NCBI GenBank assembly: GCA_048262455.1
Contig: JBLXFD010000011.1
Coordinates: 66,438-130,437 of the forward strand
Reading direction: 5' to 3'
Length of the DNA stretch: 64,000 bases
Source: Psychromarinibacter sp048262455
GTDB lineage: Bacteria; Pseudomonadota; Alphaproteobacteria; Rhodobacterales; Rhodobacteraceae
Shown: positions 8,719 through 18,146 of the stretch, piece by piece
Position numbering within the stretch: the first letter of the stretch is position 1
How the letters are laid out: each line of letters begins with the position of its first letter
Notes under the pieces: model-generated
Told to the model about the DNA's origin: nothing
The model's database searches: none
The model's input: the letters and a program-made list of their open reading frames with translations, nothing else
Position numbers and translations under genes: made by a program

Positions 8719-9876
8719 CTACAGCGCCTCGGCGGCGGTGCCCACCAGCCGGGTCAGCAGGATCTGCGCGGCGGTGCGGACGCGGGGCATGAACCCGCCC
8801 TCGGCCACCGCCTGGACGGCCACCAGCGGCACCCGGGTCTCGGGCATGTCGGGCAGGCGGATGATCAGCTCGCCCAGTTCCTGGCCCTCGGTCACCGGCG
8901 CCTCCACGGGGCCGCGGTAGCGCACCTCGGCCTCGATGTCGCCCTGCACCAGCGCCGGCACCAGCAGTTCCACCTTGCGCGCCACGGCGAGGCCGATCTT
9001 GTCGCGGCTGCCCAGCCAGACGGGGATCTCTGTCAGCACCTGACCCTCTTCGGCGAGGGTCTTCTGCACGAACTGGCGGAAGGCCCAGTTCACCACGCGC
9101 TCTGCCTCCTCTGCCCGCGCCTTTTCCGATCCGAGGCCGGTGAGCACGAAGACCACCCGGCGCTGGCCCTGCTGGGCCGAGCCGACAAGGCCATATCCCG
9201 CCTCGGAGGTATGGCCGGTCTTCAGCCCGTCGGCGCCGATGCCGAGATCCAGCAGCGGGTTGCGGTTGAAGCGGTTCTGCGGCGCGCGGCCGTCGAAGGG
9301 AAACTCGCGCATGCCGAAGTAGGCGTAGAACTGGGGAAACTCGGTGATCAGCCGCACCGCGAGGATGCCCAGGTCCCGCATCGACATGCGGTGGTCCGGA
9401 TGCGGCCAGCCAGAGGCGTTGGCGAAGGAGGAATTGTTCATTCCCAGCGCCTTGGCCCGCTCGTTCATCATGCGGGCAAAGGCGTCCTCGGTGCCCGCCA
9501 GCCCCTCGGCCACCACCACGCAAGCGTCGTTTCCGGACAGCACCACGATGCCCTTGATCAGTTCCTCCACCGTGGGCCGGTCGGTCTCGTTCAGGAACAT
9601 GGTGGAGCCGCCCATGTTCTTGGCCCGGGTGGACACGCCGAACCGGGTGTCCATGGTGACCCGCCCGTCGCGCAGCGCCTCGAACAGCATGTTCAGCGTC
9701 ATCAGCTTGGACATCGAGGCCGGGGGCAGCGGGATGTCCGCCTCCTTCTCCATCAGCACCGTGCCGGTGGTCATGTCGAAGACCCAGGCCGCGCGGGCCT
9801 GGGTGTCGAAGGCATTGGCGGGCAGGGCCGCCGCAAGGATCAGCGCGAGCGTTGCGAAGAGGCGGGCGAGACGCAT
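8719..9876 (-). CDS. D-alanyl-D-alanine carboxypeptidase (PBP5/6 class, S11 family)
   Basis: A 385-residue periplasmic serine peptidase that trims the terminal D-Ala from peptidoglycan stem peptides. A cleavable signal peptide ends near residue 22 (LPANA). The three active-site motifs are complete: SMSK at 54-57, SGN at 114-116 and KTG at 218-220. The C-terminal ~110 residues form the beta-rich PBP5 C-terminal domain, and the last stretch (AAQILLTRLVGTAAEAL) could act as an amphipathic membrane anchor. It lies 35 bases after the SPOR lipoprotein gene on the same strand, consistent with joint work on the cell wall. Confidence 0.93.
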   Translation of the reverse strand: MRLARLFATLALILAAALPANAFDTQARAAWVFDMTTGTVLMEKEADIPLPPASMSKLMTLNMLFEALRDGRVTMDTRFGVSTRAKNMGGSTMFLNETDRPTVEELIKGIVVLSGNDACVVVAEGLAGTEDAFARMMNERAKALGMNNSSFANASGWPHPDHRMSMRDLGILAVRLITEFPQFYAYFGMREFPFDGRAPQNRFNRNPLLDLGIGADGLKTGHTSEAGYGLVGSAQQGQRRVVFVLTGLGSEKARAEEAERVVNWAFRQFVQKTLAEEGQVLTEIPVWLGSRDKIGLAVARKVELLVPALVQGDIEAEVRYRGPVEAPVTEGQELGELIIRLPDMPETRVPLVAVQAVAEGGFMPRVRTAAQILLTRLVGTAAEAL

Positions 9877-9911
9877 GGCGGGGGCGCTCCTTTGCGGCGG
9901 ATCAGGCTGGG

Positions 9912-10805
9912 TCAGTCGGTGACGAAGTAGGCGTCTGCATACCCCAGCTTCTTGACCTTCGCCAGCATCGCGCGCCGTTCGGCGACATTCGGCGCAGGCC
10001 CGACGACGACCCGCCAGTAGGTCTTGCCGCTGCTTTCCTCCTTGCGGATCGTCGGCAGGATGCCGGCGTTGCGCAGGGCGGTGCCGTTGCGGTCGGCGTT
10101 GTCCTCGACGCTGAACAGGCCGATCTGCACGTAGGGCTTGGACAGGCCGGGGATCTTCGCGGGCTTCGGCGCGGCCTCGGGGCCGGTGGCCGGGGCCGAG
10201 GTGGGCACCACGTTGGTGACCGGCAGCGGCGTCTCGACCCGGTCCAGCGCAGCCGAGGCGGTGCTGATGGGATCTTCCAGCGTGCTGGTGGCGATCGCCT
10301 CGGGGGCCTCCAGCGCGGCGGGGGCGTCCAGCGCCGGCGCCTCGCCCGAAAGTGGCACCTCCTGGCGGCGCAGCGCGGTGACGTTCAGCGGGCCGGGCGC
10401 ACCGGCCAGCATTCCCAGCGCCGCCGCCGCGTCCGAGGAGACCTGGAAGCTGGGGCCGGGGTTGTCGCGCTCGCGCTTGAACAGGGCGCCGATGACGAAC
10501 TTGCCGGTGTCGGCATTGCGCACGATCACCCGCTCCGGCTCGCTCACGTCGGGGTGCGCGACCCAGACACCGCCCAGCGAGGGGCGGCCGTCCCAGAGGC
10601 CCTTGTCGCTGGCCTGGAACACCTCGGGCGCCTCGACGTCCCGCTCCACCAGCTTGACCGAACTGGGATCATCCAGCCCGCCCGTCACCTCGGGACCGGA
10701 GGAATCCTTCTTGAAGAAGTTGAAATCGCTGTTCTCGGCGCAGCCGGACAATACCGCCACGCCGCAGAGCATCAGGGCCAGACGCCCCGTCCGCATGCCT
10801 ATCAT
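9912..10805 (-). CDS. SPOR domain lipoprotein
   Basis: A 297-residue predicted lipoprotein. The lipobox VLSGC gives lipid attachment at about Cys 22. A middle region rich in Ala, Pro and Glu is followed by a C-terminal SPOR domain (~residues 220-297, beginning KPYVQIGLFSVEDNA and ending KKLGYADAYFVTD). SPOR domains bind glycan strands lacking stem peptides, as at division septa. The residues GGVWVAHPDV and RVIVRNADTGKFVIGALF in the first half resemble RlpA-type lipoproteins. Either of two in-frame ATGs (10805 or 10796) could be the start. It is the first gene of the leftward cell-wall/tmk run. Confidence 0.85.
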   Translation of the reverse strand: MIGMRTGRLALMLCGVAVLSGCAENSDFNFFKKDSSGPEVTGGLDDPSSVKLVERDVEAPEVFQASDKGLWDGRPSLGGVWVAHPDVSEPERVIVRNADTGKFVIGALFKRERDNPGPSFQVSSDAAAALGMLAGAPGPLNVTALRRQEVPLSGEAPALDAPAALEAPEAIATSTLEDPISTASAALDRVETPLPVTNVVPTSAPATGPEAAPKPAKIPGLSKPYVQIGLFSVEDNADRNGTALRNAGILPTIRKEESSGKTYWRVVVGPAPNVAERRAMLAKVKKLGYADAYFVTD

Positions 10806-11005
10806 TTACTGCCCCCTTCGCACGGACTTGCGCCGCGCTTCATTGCCTCATCCCGCGGCGGGCCTGCACGCGAGTGCGTCAAGCTTAGCGGGCATGGCGG
10901 GACTTGCAAAGAGTCAAGGCTTCGGATGCGTGATTTCACCCACCCCTGTGTCGTCCCCGCCGGCCCTTGCGCGGCGGTGGCCGGAGCGGCTAGGACGGGG
11001 GCGTC

Positions 11006-11095
11006 GGAGAAGTGGCAGAGCGGTCGAATGCGGCGGTCTTGAAAACCGTTGAGGGTGCAAGCCCTCCGGGGGTTCGAATCCCTCCTTCTCCGCCA
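11006..11095 (+). tRNA. tRNA-Ser (anticodon UGA)
   Basis: A class II tRNA. The acceptor stem pairs GGAGAAG (11006-11012) with CTTCTCC (11085-11091), discriminator G is at 11092, and CCA is encoded at 11093-11095. The anticodon stem GCGGT/ACCGT holds the loop CTTGAAA, giving TGA at 11040-11042. A long variable arm (GAGGGTGCAAGCCCTC type) precedes a normal T-loop GGTTCGAATCC. The long arm and anticodon agree on serine. Confidence 0.97.
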
Positions 11096-11220
11096 CATCG
11101 CATCAGAGTTTATCTCGGCATTCAGGCGCTACCTGATCACGAACCCGACGTCTCGCCATACCTGCAACGGCCCCCCGTGCCACAGCAGCACGCCGCCCAC
11201 GCCCGCCCCGGCCATCCGGC

Positions 11221-12263
<1,043 letters not shown>

Positions 12264-12291
<28 letters not shown>

Positions 12292-13316
12292 TCTGGTTCC
12301 TCCCCGTCGCCGCCGGGCGACTGGCTTTGTGCAGGTTGCGAAAAGGTGATGTCGAGCCGGGCGGTCCAGCTTTCTCCCGGTTCCAGCCGGGTGCCGGGCC
12401 CGCTGGTGCCGTCCTCAGCCCGGTCGCAGTTGGACGGCTCGATGCCCAGCACGTTGCGCCGCGGGCGGCTGTCGCGCCAGAACTGGACGTAGGGCAGCGC
12501 CCGGGCCGGGCCCTCGACCCGCATCGCCAGCCCCGGCCACTGGCCAGAGCGCGGCCGCGTCAGCGCCACCCGGAACCGGCCGTCGGCGCCGCCGGCGCGG
12601 TGGCAGGCGATGTTCACGTCGCCGCCGGCCTCTGCCGCCTCGGCCAAGGCAACGGGGGTGCCGTCCAGCGCCACGCAAGTGCCGCGGCCGATCGCCGGAA
12701 ACCCGAGGTTCATGTGGTAGAGCACGCGCATCTCGGCGGGCAGGGGGCCGATGTTCTCGACCCGGTCGGTGATCGACAGCCGGTTGCCGGCGATCGGCGC
12801 CTCGATCCGCCGGGTCAGCCGGAAGCCGCCGCGCGATAGGTGCAGGTTGGTGACCTCGCCCTCGGCATAAAGCACCGGGGTCAGCGCCTCCCAGTCCTCG
12901 CCGCAGGCGGTCAGCCGCGCGGGCGTGAAGGGCAGCGTGCCGTGCAGCGGCAGCCCGTCCCGCGGCTGGCGCGCGTTGTCCAGACCGCAGGTGACGAGGA
13001 AGCCGCCCAGCGAGCGTTCGACCGCGGTGCCGTCGTCGGCGCCGGCGGGGTAAAGGCCGGGGCGCGCGAAGCCCGCCGGGTGTTGCCAGGCCAGCGGCAG
13101 CCCGCGCCAGCTGAGCGCGCCGATGTCGAAGCTGCGATCCTGCAGCACCCAGAAATCCAGCCCGCCGCCTGTCGAGAAGGCAAGGGCGCGCACCCCGGCC
13201 TCGGCGCCGTCGCGCAGTTCGACCTGCCGCACCGAGGCCAGCTGCCGGCGGTCGCCCACCAGGTCGGCCAGCGTCTCGCGCGCCGGGCGCGGCCAGTGGG
13301 GCAGGGGGTCGGTCAT
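12264..13316 (-). CDS. DUF4432 / aldose 1-epimerase-like protein (module 1)
   Basis: A 350-residue soluble protein of the DUF4432 family, built on the galactose-mutarotase beta-sandwich. Characteristic stretches are the LDFWVLQDRSFDIGALSW-like strand near residues 52-70, the FLVTCGLDN turn near 108, HGTLPFTPA near 125, and YHMNLGFP near 205. Family members are thought to interconvert sugar anomers or act on related sugar derivatives. No signal peptide is seen, so it should handle imported substrate. The start overlaps the sulfatase stop by four bases. Compared with module 2, this gene and the sulfatase are in swapped order. Confidence 0.82.
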
Positions 13317-14848
13317 TCCGCGGCGATCCCCCCGGGCGTCAGCGACAGCCGCGCGAAGGCCTCCCGGGGCGCGGATAGCCCGGCCATCAGGCTGGCCATC
13401 AGCGCGGCCATCCGCGCCTCGGTCTCCGGATCGTCGAGCGGCGCCTGCTGCTGCGGATCGGCGGCGAGGTCGTACAGCCGGGTCTCGTCCTCGATGAAGC
13501 AGTCGGGCCCGTAGTTGCGCGACATCGCCGATCCCGGTTTCACCGGCACCTTAAGCAGCGGCACGCCCTTGGTGAAGCTGAACGGTTCGGCCAGCGTGGC
13601 GCCGGCCAGTTCGGCGACCGGGAACGGCTCGTATATATGGGTGGGCATCACCGTGTACTGGTAGATCTCCTGCCGCGCCAAATCGGGGGGATAGCGGTGG
13701 TAGCTGTAGTGCCCGTCGGTCACGTTCACCGCGCCGCCGAAATAGCCGAACAGCAGCGCGTCGTGGATCTTCTCCTCCCCGTCCAGCAGCGGCAGGATCG
13801 ACCGTGCAGTCATCTCTTCGGGGATCTCGGCGCCATGGACCTCCAGCAGGGTCGGCGCGAAGTCCGCGGTCTGGGTCAGGGCGGCGATCCGGGTGCCGTG
13901 GCTGGCGGGCCGGCGCGGGTCATGCACGAACAGCGGGATATGGGCGATCTCCTGGTAGATGTTCATCCGGTTCTTGGCCCAGAAATCGTGCTCGCCCAGC
14001 AGGAAGCCGTGGTCGGTGGTGACGATCAGCAGCGTGTCGTCCCACAGGTTGTCGGCGTCGAAGCGGTCCAGCAGCCGGCCCAGCAGGTGGTCGCAATGCG
14101 CCAGCGTGGCGTGGTAGTTGGCGCGCAGTTCGGCGGCCTCCTCGGGCAGTTCCTCGACCCTGCCGTAGGGCGGCCAGTCGCGGATGCCGCCGTTCCAGCC
14201 GGTGGCGTAGGGCGCCTTGAAGCGGTCGGGGGCGTGGAAGGGCTCGTGCGGGTCGAAGGTCTCGATCTGCAGGAACCAGTCGCCCGCCGCCTTGTTGCGC
14301 TCGATGAAGGCGAGGCCGCGGTCGAAGACCTTGGCCGAGGGGAAATCGGCCTCCTCGCGGATCACCTGCCGGTTCACCGCGTTCTGCGCCTTGTAGTTGC
14401 GCCGCTCGCGGGAGAACTGTGCGGGGTGGATCTGGTCCGACAGCGCGTTCCAGTCCGGCGAGACCTCGGCCTGCCAGCGGTCGCCCTCCTGCCCGCGCAC
14501 CTGCTCGTAGCTGTCGTAGCGGGTGTGGTAGGTGGCGCCGCCGTCCTCGAAATAGTGGAAGTGATCGGTGACGAGGTGGCTGTAGACCCCCTTGTCGCGC
14601 GCCAGGATCTCGGGAAAGGCGTTGTCGAAGGGTTCCAGCGGCCCCCAGCTGCGGTGCAGGAAGCTGAGCCGACCGCTCAGCAGGTCACGCCGCGCGGGCA
14701 TGCAGGGCATCGAGCCCACGTAGTGCCGGTCGAAAGTCGCGGCGCGCGCAGCCAGCCGCTCGAAGTTCGGGGTGGGCACGGTGTCGCCGCCGTAGGGCGA
14801 AAGCATGTGCCGGTTGAGGCTGTCGAACAGGACGAAAACGGTTTTCAT
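13313..14848 (-). CDS. Sulfatase-fold hydrolase, cytosolic (module 1)
   Basis: A 511-residue alkaline-phosphatase-superfamily hydrolase. The formylglycine motif C-M-P-A-R is at about residues 49-53, and the second metal-site motif TTDHGFLLGEHDFWAKNR lies near 268-285. The N-terminal metal segment is FVLFDSLNRH, with a single Asp where many sulfatases carry two; that and the D-H pair also resemble phosphonate/sulfate monoester hydrolases. There is no signal peptide. It probably removes sulfate from a compound imported by the neighbouring transporter. Its gene is preceded by a 4 x 13-bp tandem repeat that contains its translation-initiation region. A paralogue lies at 35336. Confidence 0.88.
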   Translation of the reverse strand: MKTVFVLFDSLNRHMLSPYGGDTVPTPNFERLAARAATFDRHYVGSMPCMPARRDLLSGRLSFLHRSWGPLEPFDNAFPEILARDKGVYSHLVTDHFHYFEDGGATYHTRYDSYEQVRGQEGDRWQAEVSPDWNALSDQIHPAQFSRERRNYKAQNAVNRQVIREEADFPSAKVFDRGLAFIERNKAAGDWFLQIETFDPHEPFHAPDRFKAPYATGWNGGIRDWPPYGRVEELPEEAAELRANYHATLAHCDHLLGRLLDRFDADNLWDDTLLIVTTDHGFLLGEHDFWAKNRMNIYQEIAHIPLFVHDPRRPASHGTRIAALTQTADFAPTLLEVHGAEIPEEMTARSILPLLDGEEKIHDALLFGYFGGAVNVTDGHYSYHRYPPDLARQEIYQYTVMPTHIYEPFPVAELAGATLAEPFSFTKGVPLLKVPVKPGSAMSRNYGPDCFIEDETRLYDLAADPQQQAPLDDPETEARMAALMASLMAGLSAPREAFARLSLTPGGIAAE

Positions 14849-14854
14849 GGCAAT

Positions 14855-14906
14855 CTCTGGATACTGGCTCTGGATGCAGGCACTGGATGCTAGCCTTGGA
14901 TACTGG
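14855..14906. repeat. Minisatellite, four copies of a 13-bp unit
   Basis: Four exact-length 13-bp units starting at 14855, 14868, 14881 and 14894 share CTGGAT/TTGGAT cores with one to four differences. The array fills almost the whole gap between the permease stop (14909-14911) and the sulfatase start (14848). Since 13 is not a multiple of three and the array contains the sulfatase ribosome-binding region on the minus strand, copy changes would alter intergenic spacing. Confidence 0.85.
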
Positions 14907-14908
14907 CC

Positions 14909-15742
14909 CTACTTGACGGCGCCGGAGGTGAGGCCGCGGACGATGAAGCGCTGCGCGAAGATCAGAAGCACCAGCGCCGGCAGGATCGACAGGGTCGAGG
15001 CTGCGGCCATCTCGGTGAAGGCGATGGTGTTCTCCTGCGCGTACTTGCCAATCCCCAGCGGCACCGTCGCCGTCTGGCGCTGGCTGAGCACCAGGGCCAC
15101 GGGAAACTCGTTCCAGCTGAAGATGAAGGTGAGAATGCCAGTGGCGGCCAGCCCGGGGCGCACGATCGGCAGCACCACCGACCACAGGATCTGCGGCACC
15201 CGCGCGCCGTCGATCTGCGCCGCCTCCACCAGCTCGCGCGGAACGTCGCGGATGAACACCCCCATCATCCACAGCGCCATCGGCAGGTGCAGCGTCGTAT
15301 GCGCAAGGATGATCCCGGCATAGGAATTGTCCATCCCGGCCCAGCGGAACATCGAGTACCAGGCCCCGGCCAGCGTGATCGGCGGCACCATGTGGAACAC
15401 CACCGACCAGCCCAGCAGCGAATGCAGCAACCAGGCGGGGCAGTTCAGCCGGTAGAGCGCGAAGGCCGCCAGCGTCGCCACGGTCAGCACCAGCAGCGTG
15501 CTGACGATGCCGATCACCGTCGAGTTGGTGAAGTTGCGCACGAAGTCCGAGGTCTTGTCGAACAGCACGTTGGTGAAGCCGTAAAGGTTCGGCTGGAACA
15601 GCAGCCGGCCCATCAGAAGGTCGATCTGCGTCTTGAAGGCCGCCATCACGATCCAGGCGAAGGGGAACAGCACCACCAGCGCGAACAACGCCAGCACCGC
15701 GTGGCGCGCCACCGCGGCGCGGGTCTCTGCCGGATCGGTCAT
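14909..15742 (-). CDS. CUT1-type sugar ABC transporter permease, MalG-like (module 1)
   Basis: A 277-residue permease beginning MTDPAETRAAVARHAVLALF; I placed the start at 15742, where the ATG overlaps the stop of the partner permease (ATGA). Six membrane helices are predicted, with the EAA loop near residues 180-205 (VEAAQIDGARVPQILWSVVLP) and the C-terminal RFIVRGLTSGAVK tail typical of MalG/UgpE proteins. It forms the membrane channel with the MalF-like partner. It is closely similar in sequence to the permease at 33408. Sugar-type substrate specificity is family inference. Confidence 0.93.
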   Translation of the reverse strand: MTDPAETRAAVARHAVLALFALVVLFPFAWIVMAAFKTQIDLLMGRLLFQPNLYGFTNVLFDKTSDFVRNFTNSTVIGIVSTLLVLTVATLAAFALYRLNCPAWLLHSLLGWSVVFHMVPPITLAGAWYSMFRWAGMDNSYAGIILAHTTLHLPMALWMMGVFIRDVPRELVEAAQIDGARVPQILWSVVLPIVRPGLAATGILTFIFSWNEFPVALVLSQRQTATVPLGIGKYAQENTIAFTEMAAASTLSILPALVLLIFAQRFIVRGLTSGAVK

Positions 15743-16614
15743 GGCCGTGCTCCCCTGCCGGCGGTGGCGCGGGTGCCGACGATGATCAGCAACGCGATGA
15801 TCGCGATCACCGCGATCGACATGGCAGAGCCATAGCCGGTCTGGTCCTCGGTGAAGAACCGCCGGTAGATGGTGAAGCTGATCACCTCGGTGGCGGTGCC
15901 GGGGCCGCCGCCGGTCAGCAGGTAGATCTCGTCGAAGACCTTGAAGGCCAGGATCATCCGGAACACGAAGGTCACCACCAGCGCCGGCAGCATCAGCGGC
16001 AGCGTGATGTGGCGCAGGATCTGCCAGCGCGTGGCGCCGTCGATCCGCGCGGCCTCGAAGATGTCGTCGGGCAGCGATTCCAGCCCCGCCAGCAGCAGCA
16101 GGAAGCAGAACGGCGTCCAGTGCCAGACGTCGACGATGATGACGGACAGCAGCGCGAGGTCCGGGTTGCCCAGCCAGTCCTGCGGCGGCAGGCCGATCGC
16201 GACGAGGGCCGCGTTGATCACGCCGAAGTCGAAGGAATACATCAGTTTCCAGATCGCGCCGATGATGATGCCGGGCACCAGGATCGGCAGGATGAACACC
16301 GTGCGGTAGAAGGTGCGCCCGCGGGTGATCTGGGTGGTCAGCAGCGCCAGGGTGAAGCCGATCAGCATCTGCAGCGCCACCGCCACCACCGCGAAGATCA
16401 GCGTGTTCAGCAGCCCGGCGCGCAGCAGGTTGTCCTCGGGCAGGGCGGCGTAGTTGGCCAGCCCGACCCAGTCCCACACCGCCTTCCGGTTCAGCCATTC
16501 CACGTCGTTGAAGCTGAGCGCCAGCAGGTTGACCAGCGGCAGGATCGTCAGCAGCGCGAACAGCGCGATGGCCGGCAAAAGCAGGGCATAGCGCCAGAAC
16601 GTGTCAGAGCTCAT
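15739..16614 (-). CDS. CUT1-type sugar ABC transporter permease, MalF-like (module 1)
   Basis: A 291-residue inner-membrane permease with six predicted helices. The EAA loop reads FEAARIDGATRWQILRHITLP around residues 195-215, and the FKVFDEIYLLTGGGPGTATE stretch that follows is a hallmark of MalF/UgpA-type permeases. A short N-terminal segment MSSDTFWRYALLLPAIALFALL starts at the first ATG after the binding-protein hairpin. It is a clear paralogue of the protein at 32533: both share the WDWVGLANY and ILIPGIIIGAIWKLMY-type blocks. Confidence 0.93.
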   Translation of the reverse strand: MSSDTFWRYALLLPAIALFALLTILPLVNLLALSFNDVEWLNRKAVWDWVGLANYAALPEDNLLRAGLLNTLIFAVVAVALQMLIGFTLALLTTQITRGRTFYRTVFILPILVPGIIIGAIWKLMYSFDFGVINAALVAIGLPPQDWLGNPDLALLSVIIVDVWHWTPFCFLLLLAGLESLPDDIFEAARIDGATRWQILRHITLPLMLPALVVTFVFRMILAFKVFDEIYLLTGGGPGTATEVISFTIYRRFFTEDQTGYGSAMSIAVIAIIALLIIVGTRATAGRGARP

Positions 16615-16652
16615 CAGGGCATCCGTCGGGCGAGGGGGAAGGAAAGGGGGGT

Positions 16653-16678
16653 GGGGCCGCCCGGCGTGGGGCGGCCCC
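16653..16678 (-). terminator. Intra-operon hairpin between binding protein and permease genes (module 1)
   Basis: A perfect 10-bp inverted repeat (16653-16662 with 16669-16678) with a 6-nt loop lies seven bases past the binding-protein stop, followed on the minus strand by a C/T-rich run. The same arrangement occurs in module 2 at 32459, suggesting differential expression of the binding protein over the permeases. Confidence 0.6.
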
Positions 16679-16684
16679 GGCGGA

Positions 16685-18025
16685 TCAGGGCAGCGGGTCC
16701 AGCTGCTCGTAGGTGTAGCCGGCGTCCTGCATCACCTTGGCGATCTCCTCTGCCGCGGTGTTCAGCGCCTCGGCCAGCGGCATCTCGCCGCCGATCGCCT
16801 GGTTCAGCCGCAGCTCGGTGATCGCCAGAACCTGGCTCGCCTCGGGAATGCTGAAGGTCAGCCGCGAGTTTGGCAGCGCCTGTGCCAGCGCCTTCATCCA
16901 GCGGAACTCCTCGGTGTCGGCCATCTCGGATTCCAGCACCGCGCGGCTGACCGGGGCAGAGCCCGCCTCGGCATAGGCGCGCTGCGCCTCGTCGGTCTGG
17001 AACCACTCGAGGAAGGCCAGCGCCGCCTTCTTCTGCTCATCCGGAATGTTCTTCGGAACGCCCGCCAGCCAGTGGCCGAGCGGGGTGTAGAACCCGTTCT
17101 CCTCGGTGCCCGGGGGCGGCGCGTAGTTGACCTGGCCCACGACCGCGGACTGGTTCGGATCGTCGAACAGCCCCACCGCCAGCACCGAGTTGATATGTGC
17201 GGCGCGGCCCGTGGCCATGTTCTGGATCACGTTGGTCTGGGTCTGGCCGGCGGTCGAGGGGTGCCCCACGTCGTTCGCCAGCTTGAGATACATCTCCATC
17301 CCCTCCAGCGTTCCGGGGCTGTTGATCGCCACGGTAAAGCTGCCGTCGTCCTTGGGCTCGACGATGCCGCCGCCGTAGGCCCAGATGTAGGGAAAGACGT
17401 CATAGGTCACGTCGAAGGCGCCGCGCTGGCCGCGCTGCGAGATGCCGTACATCCCGCCGGCGCCCAGCACCTTGGCGTTCTCGTAAAGCTGCTCCCAGGT
17501 GGTCGGCACCTCCAGCCCGTTCGCCTCGTAGAGATCGGCGCGGTAGTGCAGGATCAGGATGTTGGGGTTCACCGGCACCGACATCAGCTTGCCACTGTCG
17601 CAGGACAGCACCTTGGCCTCGGCGTCCCAGCAGACGCTTTCGTCGAAGTCGTAGATGTCTTCGCTCAGCGCGAAGTCGGGGTCGATCTCGTTCAGCGGCT
17701 CGACGAAGCCGCCGGTGTAGAACTCGGTGAAGAAGCCCGCGTTCATGATCAGCAGATCGAAGGGGCTTTCATCGCTGCGCACCGCGGTGCGCTGCTTTTC
17801 AAGGCTGCCGGCGAAGGGGTTCACGTCCAGTTCCACCGTGTTGCCGGTGGTCTCCTCGTAAAGCTCCACAACCGACTGGAAGCCGGGGAACCAGGGCGAC
17901 TGGTTGATGACGATGGTGATCGGCGGCTGGTCCTGCGCGGCGGCGGCGCCGGCGGCGGCCAGAAGCGCGCCGCAAACGGTGGTGCCGAGCAGCCGGCGGA
18001 CGGACGAAGGCGTGATGTTCAGCAA
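16685..18025 (-). CDS. Sugar ABC transporter substrate-binding protein (module 1)
   Basis: A periplasmic solute-binding protein of the CUT1 family. I chose a TTG start at 18025 because it is preceded by GGGAGGA at a good distance and yields a standard signal peptide (residues ~1-30, ending GAAAAQ). The mature protein then begins DQPPITIVINQSPWFPGF and the product is 446 residues, exactly the length of its module-2 paralogue. An ATG further upstream at 18136 would add 37 arginine-rich residues before the signal peptide and is less likely. Shared blocks with the paralogue include DVNPFAGSLEKQR, LMSVPVNPNI and WLAGVPKNIPDE. It captures the importer's substrate, probably a sulfated sugar or similar ester. 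Confidence 0.88.
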   Translation of the reverse strand: MLNITPSSVRRLLGTTVCGALLAAAGAAAAQDQPPITIVINQSPWFPGFQSVVELYEETTGNTVELDVNPFAGSLEKQRTAVRSDESPFDLLIMNAGFFTEFYTGGFVEPLNEIDPDFALSEDIYDFDESVCWDAEAKVLSCDSGKLMSVPVNPNILILHYRADLYEANGLEVPTTWEQLYENAKVLGAGGMYGISQRGQRGAFDVTYDVFPYIWAYGGGIVEPKDDGSFTVAINSPGTLEGMEMYLKLANDVGHPSTAGQTQTNVIQNMATGRAAHINSVLAVGLFDDPNQSAVVGQVNYAPPPGTEENGFYTPLGHWLAGVPKNIPDEQKKAALAFLEWFQTDEAQRAYAEAGSAPVSRAVLESEMADTEEFRWMKALAQALPNSRLTFSIPEASQVLAITELRLNQAIGGEMPLAEALNTAAEEIAKVMQDAGYTYEQLDPLP

Positions 18026-18127
18026 ATCGAATTCCTCCCAGATGGCCGGCGCGCTCTGGGCGCGGCGCCGGTGGCGTGACGCTACGCCGGCCCGGAACAG
18101 AAGAAAAATGATGAAAACACCAGTGTC

Positions 18128-18144
18128 CATAGCCACAGGCTATG
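18128..18144. promoter_or_regulatory. LysR-type palindromic site upstream of the module 1 binding-protein gene
   Basis: A perfect 7-bp inverted repeat CATAGCC-ACA-GGCTATG, which contains T-N11-A, the half-site spacing of LysR-type regulators. It lies two bases beyond the stop of the LysR gene and about 100 bp upstream of the binding-protein start, in the only gap where that operon's promoter can be. Confidence 0.55.
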
Positions 18145-18146
18145 TC

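Noticed and set aside
4328..10805. A special role for the TatD and MBL genes in protein export or phosphonate use
   Set aside because: tatD-type nucleases are not part of the Tat translocase, and no C-P lyase genes are present; this gene order is ordinary housekeeping.
11096..11220. Integration site at the tRNA-Ser 3' end
   Set aside because: No integrase gene and no repeat of the tRNA 3' end were seen in the window.
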